Positions 51,215 through 57,022 of a stretch of DNA of 57,022 bases are shown here, one piece after another. This DNA comes from Paludibacteraceae bacterium. GTDB lineage: Bacteria > Bacteroidota > Bacteroidia > Bacteroidales > Paludibacteraceae. Position 1 is the first letter of the stretch; each line of letters starts with the position of its first letter. The stretch spans positions 1-57,022 of the forward strand of contig JAKSNW010000012.1 of the NCBI GenBank assembly GCA_024405895.1, written 5' to 3'. Below the pieces are notes generated by a model. It was not told the DNA's origin. It was given only the letters and a program-made list of their open reading frames with translations, and did not search any database. The position numbers and the translations under genes are program-made.

Positions 51215-54200
51215 GTGCAGATTACAGAGTTTTTAGAATACTACCGCAAGCATCCGTTAGTCAAAGAGGCTTGCAGTTGGATGACCACACTGAAAGGCAA
51301 TGTGGCTGTGGAAGGTGTGCAGGGTTCGATGCGTTCGTTGCTGTTGGCGGCGATGTATAGAAAAGCCTCGCACTCTGTTGTCGTTGTTCTTGACAATGAG
51401 GAAGAAGCAGCTTATTGTTATCATGATCTTGCTCAACTATACGACCGCCAGAAGATTGCTTTTTTTCCTTCTGCCTATCGTAATATCCATAAACATGGAG
51501 CCATTGATGAAGCCAACGAGATACTTCGTGCCGACACTCTTTCGCGTCTGCAGCAATCGGATGCTGTGGTTGTGGTGACCTTTGCCGATGCCATCTCCGA
51601 GAAAGTGGTGGCAGCTTCAGGGTTCAACAGTGCTAAGATAGAACTGCATCAAGGAGATACTGTCAGCGTGGACGACTTAGTGGAACGACTGGACAGCTAC
51701 GGATTCCAGCAGATGGATTTTGTTTATGAGCCAGGACAATACTCGCTACGTGGCAGCATTCTGGATATCTTCTCTTTCTCCAACGAACAACCTTACCGTA
51801 TCGATTTCTTCGGTAACGACATTGACTCTATCCGTGTCTTCGATATTGAGAAGCAACTCTCTGTGGAGAAACGCGATAACATAACCATCGTTCCTAATAT
51901 CGACGAGATGGAAGGCGACCTCGTTTCGCTCTTGGAGTTTGTGGACAAGGACAACACTATTCTCTATCTAAAGAACAGCATGCAGCTGCGTGAACGTCTC
52001 GACGCTGTCTATGATGAAGCTTTGGTGAAAGCAAACCAATACAGCCAGACCTCGACGTTGGAATCCAGGCTGCTGACAGGAGAAGACTTCAAGAAACAGA
52101 CTGCACAATTCCGCTGTATGTTGGAGGGTAAGAGTGCGTTGAAGGTAGGCAAAACCATTACCTTCAACCTCTCACCACAACCTTTGTTCCACAAAAACTT
52201 CGACCTCGTGACCAATTGTCTTTCCCGATATATGGGAGAGAGATACAATATATATATAGCTTCGGATAGTGTCAAACAGACAGACCGTATAGCAGCTATC
52301 TTTAAAGACCGTGGCGATTACCTCCCGTTCAATGCCGTGTTGAAGACCTTGCACGAAGGCTTCATAGACCACGACATGAAATGCTGCTTCTTCACCGATC
52401 ACCAGATATTCGACCGTTTCCACAAGTTTGTCTTGAAGAGCGATTCTGCCCGTTCGGGTAAAGTGGCGATGACGCTGAAGGAACTGAACCAATTCCGTAT
52501 TGGCGACTATGTGGTGCATATCGATCATGGTGTAGGTAAGTTTGGCGGACTGCTGACTACCGAAATCAATGGTAAACCTCAGGAGGTAGTGAAACTGGTG
52601 TATAAAGACGGCGACAATGTCTTTGTCAGCATTCACTCACTGCATAAAATCTCCAAATACAAGAGCAAGGAGGGTGAGGAACCACGAATCAACAAGATTG
52701 GCTCGGGAGCTTGGGAGCGACTGAAGGAGAGAACCAAGAGCAAAGTCAAGGACATAGCCCGTGACCTCATAAAACTCTATGCACAACGCATGTCTAAGCT
52801 CGGCTTTGCCTTCTCGCCAGATGGCTACTTGCAACAGGAACTTGAGGCTTCCTTTATCTATGAAGATACTCCCGACCAACTGAAAGCAACAGCCGACATC
52901 AAACACGATATGGAACTGCCGCAACCGATGGACCGTTTGGTCTGCGGCGACGTTGGCTTCGGCAAGACCGAAGTGGCTATTCGTGCTGCCTTCAAGGCTG
53001 TAACCGATGGTAAACAAGTGGCTGTGCTTGTGCCAACTACAGTGTTGGCTTTGCAACACTACAAATCGTTCAGCGAACGACTACAACTCTTCCCTTGTCG
53101 TGTGGAATATATCTCGCGAGCCAAGACAGCCAAACAGGTCAAGGAGATTCTCAAGGAACTTGCCGATGGTAAGATTGATATCCTCGTGGGTACACATAAA
53201 CTGGTGGGTAAAGACGTGGTATTCAAAGACCTCGGACTGCTCATCATTGATGAGGAACAGAAGTTTGGCGTCAGCGTGAAAGAAAAGCTCAAACAGATGA
53301 AAGTGGACGTGGACACACTGACGCTCACGGCTACACCTATTCCAAGAACTCTGCAGTTCTCGCTGATGGGTGCTCGCGACCTCTCCATCATCAATACACC
53401 ACCACCAAACCGTTACCCAGTGCTGACTGAAGTCATTGACTTTGACGAAGATATCATTCGTGATGCCATTGTCAACGAAATGAATCGCAACGGACAGGTT
53501 TTCTTTATCCACAATCGTGTGCAGAGCATCTACACCCTTGCAGAGAAACTCAAGGAGATAGTGCCTGGCATCCGCATAGCCATAGGACATGGTCAGATGC
53601 CGCCGCAACAGTTGGAAGAGGTCATCGTTGATTTCATTAACTACGAATACGACCTGCTTCTCGCTACCACAGTGGTGGAATCTGGCATTGATATGCCGAA
53701 TGTCAACACCATCATCGTAAACAAAGCCAATCTGTTTGGCTTGAGCGATTTGCACCAACTTCGTGGTCGTGTCGGACGTAGCAACCGTAAGGCCTATTGC
53801 TATCTCATTGCACCAGAATACAAGGAGATGACCGACGATGCCAGAAGGCGTTTGGACGCCATCGCTACTTTCTCGGATCTTGGCAGTGGTTTCAATATCG
53901 CCATGCAAGACCTCGACATCCGTGGTGCAGGCAATATGTTGGGAGCAGAGCAGAGCGGCTTCATTGCCGACCTCGGCTACGAGACTTATCAACGTATCCT
54001 GAATGAGGCGATGATTGAGCTTCGTGATGAGGAATTCAATGACGTACTGCCTGACAAACAGACGGAAACAGCAGCTCGTCAAGACATTGACTTCGTTTCC
54101 GACTGTAACATAGAAACCGACTTCAACGTCATGATACCTAATGATTACGTCTCGAGCGTTTCTGAACGTATGTCACTCTATCGCGAACTCGACAATCTGA

Positions 54201-54559
54201 CGAACGAAGAGGGCATAGCAGCCTTCAGAACCAAACTGGAAGACCGATTTGGTGCAGTGCCTGAGGAAGTAGACAACCTCATCGAACTGATTCGCATTCG
54301 TTGGCATGCCATTAAGATGGGCGTTGAGCGACTTGTGCTTAAAAACGGTAAGATGACCATGTATTTCGTGTCGAACACCAATTCGCCATTCTACAAATCG
54401 GAAATCTTCGGTAAGATGCTGGTTTACATGACGAAGTTCCCGAAAAATGTCTCCATTTCGCAAGCCAACAACAAGCGTTCCATGACTATCTCGCCAGTCT
54501 CTTTAATCGGTAGTGTGAACTATGTTTTCAACAAGATTGAAGAATGCCAGATTTCATGA
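51215..54559 (+). CDS. mfd: Transcription-repair coupling factor Mfd
   Basis: 1114 residues from a GTG start, with the promoter at 51145; no earlier in-frame ATG is supported. The N-terminal UvrB-like part has QQMDFVYEPGQYSLRGSILDIF, cited by its key part EPGQYSLRGSILD. The RNA polymerase-interacting region has IGDYVVHIDHGVGKFGG near residue 428. The helicase part has Walker A CGDVGFGKTE (about residue 575) and DEEQKFG (about 680), then the RG motif HQLRGRVGRSNR. The TRCF C-terminal domain follows. It pushes stalled RNA polymerase off damaged DNA and recruits UvrA. Length is normal. Confidence 0.95.
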   Translation: MQITEFLEYYRKHPLVKEACSWMTTLKGNVAVEGVQGSMRSLLLAAMYRKASHSVVVVLDNEEEAAYCYHDLAQLYDRQKIAFFPSAYRNIHKHGAIDEANEILRADTLSRLQQSDAVVVVTFADAISEKVVAASGFNSAKIELHQGDTVSVDDLVERLDSYGFQQMDFVYEPGQYSLRGSILDIFSFSNEQPYRIDFFGNDIDSIRVFDIEKQLSVEKRDNITIVPNIDEMEGDLVSLLEFVDKDNTILYLKNSMQLRERLDAVYDEALVKANQYSQTSTLESRLLTGEDFKKQTAQFRCMLEGKSALKVGKTITFNLSPQPLFHKNFDLVTNCLSRYMGERYNIYIASDSVKQTDRIAAIFKDRGDYLPFNAVLKTLHEGFIDHDMKCCFFTDHQIFDRFHKFVLKSDSARSGKVAMTLKELNQFRIGDYVVHIDHGVGKFGGLLTTEINGKPQEVVKLVYKDGDNVFVSIHSLHKISKYKSKEGEEPRINKIGSGAWERLKERTKSKVKDIARDLIKLYAQRMSKLGFAFSPDGYLQQELEASFIYEDTPDQLKATADIKHDMELPQPMDRLVCGDVGFGKTEVAIRAAFKAVTDGKQVAVLVPTTVLALQHYKSFSERLQLFPCRVEYISRAKTAKQVKEILKELADGKIDILVGTHKLVGKDVVFKDLGLLIIDEEQKFGVSVKEKLKQMKVDVDTLTLTATPIPRTLQFSLMGARDLSIINTPPPNRYPVLTEVIDFDEDIIRDAIVNEMNRNGQVFFIHNRVQSIYTLAEKLKEIVPGIRIAIGHGQMPPQQLEEVIVDFINYEYDLLLATTVVESGIDMPNVNTIIVNKANLFGLSDLHQLRGRVGRSNRKAYCYLIAPEYKEMTDDARRRLDAIATFSDLGSGFNIAMQDLDIRGAGNMLGAEQSGFIADLGYETYQRILNEAMIELRDEEFNDVLPDKQTETAARQDIDFVSDCNIETDFNVMIPNDYVSSVSERMSLYRELDNLTNEEGIAAFRTKLEDRFGAVPEEVDNLIELIRIRWHAIKMGVERLVLKNGKMTMYFVSNTNSPFYKSEIFGKMLVYMTKFPKNVSISQANNKRSMTISPVSLIGSVNYVFNKIEECQIS

Positions 54560-54592
54560 CCTTCGAATGTGTGATAATTAGCCGAAAATGAT

Positions 54593-54600
54593 TACTTTTG
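54593..54600 (+). promoter_or_regulatory. -7 box of the porin gene
   Basis: TACTTTTG, 24 bp before the ATG at 54624. It overlaps a longer frame from 54588, so that longer start is unlikely. Confidence 0.55.
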
Positions 54601-54623
54601 CACCTCATTTTTCACAACTAAAT

Positions 54624-55634
54624 ATGCGACGTTTCTTAACATCACTATTGCTCTTGACAGCCTTGCTAAGTTCCTCATTCTTAGCAGCTGAAATCAAACA
54701 GCCTATCTCCGTACGTTTCGACGTGCGTGCCGATTGGGAGAATCATATTCTTCAAACTCCTGACACAAATCTCTACGAGTCAGGCTTTGCAGGCAAGTAC
54801 CTCAACTTCATGTTGGACGGTAACATCAACGAACATTTCTCCTATCATCTGCGTTATCGTTTCAATAAAATAAACACTGGTTCCGACTTCTTCAACGCAA
54901 CCGACTGGGCTTATCTTGATTACAATATCAATAAGAACTGGCGTGTATCAGCAGGTAAACAAGTGGTCTATATTGGTGGTTTTGAGTACGATGCTGCTCC
55001 TATCGATGTCTACTACTGGTCAACTTTCTGGAACAACGTCAACTGCTATGAGTTCGGTGTTTCTGGACAATATACCACCAACGATGGCCGTAGCACCATC
55101 TTGGCACAAATCAGCAACTCACCATTTGCCGACCGTGCCTACCGTCTCGATGGTCTTTACGCCTACAACCTCATCTGGTACGGCAGTTATGGTTGTTTCA
55201 AGTCTATCTATTCCACAAACTTGGTAGAATATGAGCCAGGCAAATATACCCATTACATTGCTTTGGGTAACCAATGGACAGCGGGACCTGTGACTTTCCA
55301 ACTCGACTATATGAACCGCTACTACTTCCATCAGGAAGCTGGCTATTTCAACGATTTCACCCTCATCGGTAAGGTGGACTACAATATCAAAAATCGTGTG
55401 AATCTCTTTGTCAAAGGCGGTTACGACTACAACGACACAGGCAATGCCGACGCTTTCGTTCCAACGGGCACCAAGTACGGCTTCGTAGGTGCAGGTTGCG
55501 AGTTCTATCCTATCAAGGACAAGAAGAACCTTCGTCTCCACGCCTTCTGGCACACCAACAACGACAACAACTTCAAAGACCACTACGTAACCGTCGGTCT
55601 TAAATGGTTGCTCACCGCCTTTGAACACAAATAA
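54624..55634 (+). CDS. OprO/OprP-like porin
   Basis: 336 residues starting at MRRFLTSLLLLTALLSS, a signal peptide (1-22). The mature chain has alternating beta strands rich in Tyr, Asn, Asp (FSYHLRYRFNKINTGSDFF, WAYLDYNINKNWRVSAGKQ) and ends in an aromatic strand, as expected for a beta-barrel resembling the phosphate-selective porin family (PF07396). Anion specificity is not shown. It lies 24 bp before the Gate-domain gene. Confidence 0.82.
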   Translation: MRRFLTSLLLLTALLSSSFLAAEIKQPISVRFDVRADWENHILQTPDTNLYESGFAGKYLNFMLDGNINEHFSYHLRYRFNKINTGSDFFNATDWAYLDYNINKNWRVSAGKQVVYIGGFEYDAAPIDVYYWSTFWNNVNCYEFGVSGQYTTNDGRSTILAQISNSPFADRAYRLDGLYAYNLIWYGSYGCFKSIYSTNLVEYEPGKYTHYIALGNQWTAGPVTFQLDYMNRYYFHQEAGYFNDFTLIGKVDYNIKNRVNLFVKGGYDYNDTGNADAFVPTGTKYGFVGAGCEFYPIKDKKNLRLHAFWHTNNDNNFKDHYVTVGLKWLLTAFEHK

Positions 55635-55658
55635 TTGGAAAATACAAAGTTACATTCA

Positions 55659-56819
55659 ATGAATAAACAGAAAATGAAGCCCTCTACAAGAAAAATCGTA
55701 GAGGCAATCGTCTTCCTGCTGATCTTTGGCGCTGTGTTTGGCTTCCTCGGCCATCGCATGGGCACATCCCAAATGCTGAACACCATCATGAAGACCTCTC
55801 ACGACCTTCTTCTCAATACCTGTTTCTATCTCATGGGTATCACAGTGCTGACCGGTGCTCTTGGTCACCTGTTGGTAGAGTTTGGTGTCGTTAACATGTT
55901 GGAAAAGATTCTTCGTCCTTTGATGAAGCCATTGTTCAACCTCCCAGGCGTGGCAGCATTGGGTGCGGTGCTCACTTTCCTCAGTGATAACCCTGCCATC
56001 ATCACCCTTGCCAACGACAAGAACTTCAGCAAGTACTTTAAGAAATATCAGATTATCTCACTCACCAACTTCGGCACAGCCTTCGGTATGGGCTTGGTAG
56101 TCATTGCCTTCATGATGGGTCTTGGCTTCGGCACAGGTGCTATGGTGGGCTTGCTGGGTGCTGTGGTTGGCAGTATCGTGTCAACACGTCTCATGCAGCA
56201 CTTTATTGTGAAATCATATCCACAATACAAAGAAGAAGCTGCTGCTGAAATTGCAGAGACCGCTACAGAAGAGAACACAAAACAGGAGAACATCCTGATG
56301 CGTGCCCTCAACGCCATCCTCGATGGTGGTAAAGAAGGTGTAGGTCTTGGCATGGCCATCATTCCTGGTGTGTTGGTTATTTCTACTGCTGTCATGATGA
56401 TGACCTTTGGTGCAAGAGGCGAAGGTGGTGCTTACGCAGGCGTAGCCTACGAGGGCGTTCCTGTATTGCCTTGGTTGGCAGGTAAAATCGACTTCGTGTT
56501 CAAGTTCCTCTTCGGTTTCGAACATCCTGAGTTGGTGGCATTCCCAATCACTGCTCTCGGAGCTGTTGGTGCTGCCATCGGTTTGTTGCCAGAGTTTATC
56601 GCACAGGGTTTCGTTGACGACAATGCCATTGCCGTATGTACAGCCATTGGCATGTGCTGGAGCGGTTTCTTGTCAACCCACTCAGCCATGCTTGACTCTC
56701 TCGGCTACCGTCACCTCGTTTCTAAAGCTATTGGTGCTCATACCATTGGCGGCTTGTGTGCCGGCATCTCTGCCCACCTCTTCTTCATGCTTTACAACTT
56801 CATTCAGACCATGATATAA
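55659..56819 (+). CDS. Nucleoside-recognition (Gate) domain membrane protein
   Basis: 386 residues from the ATG at 55659; the earlier in-frame TTG at 55635 directly follows the porin stop and is less likely. Ten or so membrane helices, for example IVFLLIFGAVFGFLGH, GVAALGAVLTFLSDNPAII and GLVVIAFMMGLGFGTGAMVG. It resembles the SpmA/SpmB and Gate-domain family, whose substrates are mostly unknown. It may be co-transcribed with the porin and could act with it in uptake. Confidence 0.8.
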   Translation: MNKQKMKPSTRKIVEAIVFLLIFGAVFGFLGHRMGTSQMLNTIMKTSHDLLLNTCFYLMGITVLTGALGHLLVEFGVVNMLEKILRPLMKPLFNLPGVAALGAVLTFLSDNPAIITLANDKNFSKYFKKYQIISLTNFGTAFGMGLVVIAFMMGLGFGTGAMVGLLGAVVGSIVSTRLMQHFIVKSYPQYKEEAAAEIAETATEENTKQENILMRALNAILDGGKEGVGLGMAIIPGVLVISTAVMMMTFGARGEGGAYAGVAYEGVPVLPWLAGKIDFVFKFLFGFEHPELVAFPITALGAVGAAIGLLPEFIAQGFVDDNAIAVCTAIGMCWSGFLSTHSAMLDSLGYRHLVSKAIGAHTIGGLCAGISAHLFFMLYNFIQTMI

Positions 56820-56841
56820 TCGTCTGAATCGTTTCGATAAC

Positions 56842-56880
56842 AAAGGACACTCCGAAACTTCGGGGTGTCCTTTCTTTTTG
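56842..56880 (+). terminator. Terminator after the Gate-domain gene
   Basis: A 14-bp stem (AAAGGACACTCCGA / TCGGGGTGTCCTTT, one G-U) followed by CTTTTTG. Confidence 0.88.
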
Positions 56881-56986
56881 TCCGTATTTGGGTAGAAAAT
56901 GAATCTAAATAATGATAGATTTACTAATTTGCTGATAATAAGGTAATAATAAAATTGGTACGGTTTTAATTTTAGTGTTCGTTAAC

Positions 56987-57022
56987 ATCTATAAATGTAG
57001 ACTCGTAAAATCAGCTTGATTT
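56987..57022. repeat. Possible start of another 41-bp-type array, cut by window end
   Basis: ATCTATAAATGTAGACTC (56987-57004) matches the left edge of the array at 41401 (ATCTACAAATGTAGACTC, one change), and TTCGTTAACATCTA before it is the complement of the right edge there. The following bases differ from the known unit, so the array may be another variant, or only its edge is shared. Confidence 0.5.

Noticed and set aside
53081-54082. 333-codon minus-strand frame antisense to mfd
   Set aside because: Covers the helicase core of mfd, which is clearly the real gene.

Overview
The window looks like a chromosomal segment of a T9SS-bearing member of the Bacteroidales (Bacteroidota), possibly Prevotellaceae-like, though the family is not settled. 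The evidence is the Bacteroidota -7 promoter box (TAnnTTTG) in front of many genes, almost no Shine-Dalgarno sequences, lipoproteins with short lipoboxes, type A and type B T9SS sorting domains, the DUF4105/DUF4476/DUF4494 families, a long-form IspG, a SerA without an ACT domain, and an OprO/P-like porin. There are no phage genes and no CRISPR array; the only transposase is a REP-associated tyrosine transposase (RAYT).

Layout. 1-5.8 kb (mostly minus): a 42-bp tandem repeat array cut by the window edge, two tandem paralogous small secreted proteins (one frameshifted), two lipoproteins, a LuxR-type regulator and an FAD oxidoreductase. 5.8-13.2 kb: one 2448-residue secreted protein made of about 22 cadherin-like beta-sandwich repeats and two lectin-like modules. 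13.3-18.8 kb (minus): a six-gene operon, prmA - ABC ATPase - T9SS type B protein - rfbD-like - manC - small tail-anchored protein. 19-25.7 kb (plus): a TPP riboswitch and the full thiamin operon thiS-thiE-thiG-thiC-thiH-thiF-tenI/thiE2-thiD, followed by an L-cysteine desulfidase gene with its own promoter. 27.2-27.8 kb: a 13-unit, 42-bp array related to the first one, lying between convergent terminators. 27.9-41.2 kb (minus): gdhA, ispG, OPT transporter, mutL, then an envelope operon (lipoprotein, DUF4494, YggS, glucosaminidase-LysM, DUF4105, AlkP-fold protein). 41.4-41.7 kb: a second, unrelated array with a 41-bp unit. 42-49.4 kb: DUF4476 protein, tRNA-Ser(GCU), mltG, serA, xerD, an octamer array that begins inside the xerD stop codon, a small anchored protein and a T9SS type A surface protein. 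50-56.8 kb (plus): RAYT transposase, mfd, a porin and a Gate-domain membrane protein. The last bases resemble the start of another array.

How the genes work together. The thi operon should make both halves of thiamin and join them under TPP feedback. The 13-19 kb operon mixes sugar-nucleotide synthesis with a T9SS cargo. The 35-41 kb operon looks like an envelope maintenance module. Most other genes are housekeeping.

The most unusual features are the intergenic tandem arrays with internal dyads (one with a recent 126-bp higher-order duplication), an AlkP-superfamily protein that has lost most catalytic residues, a ThiF without the usual cysteines, a MutL with a degenerate endonuclease motif, and a RAYT gene carrying hairpin-forming direct repeats in frame. 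All assignments come from reading motifs and alignments by eye; no database search was run.
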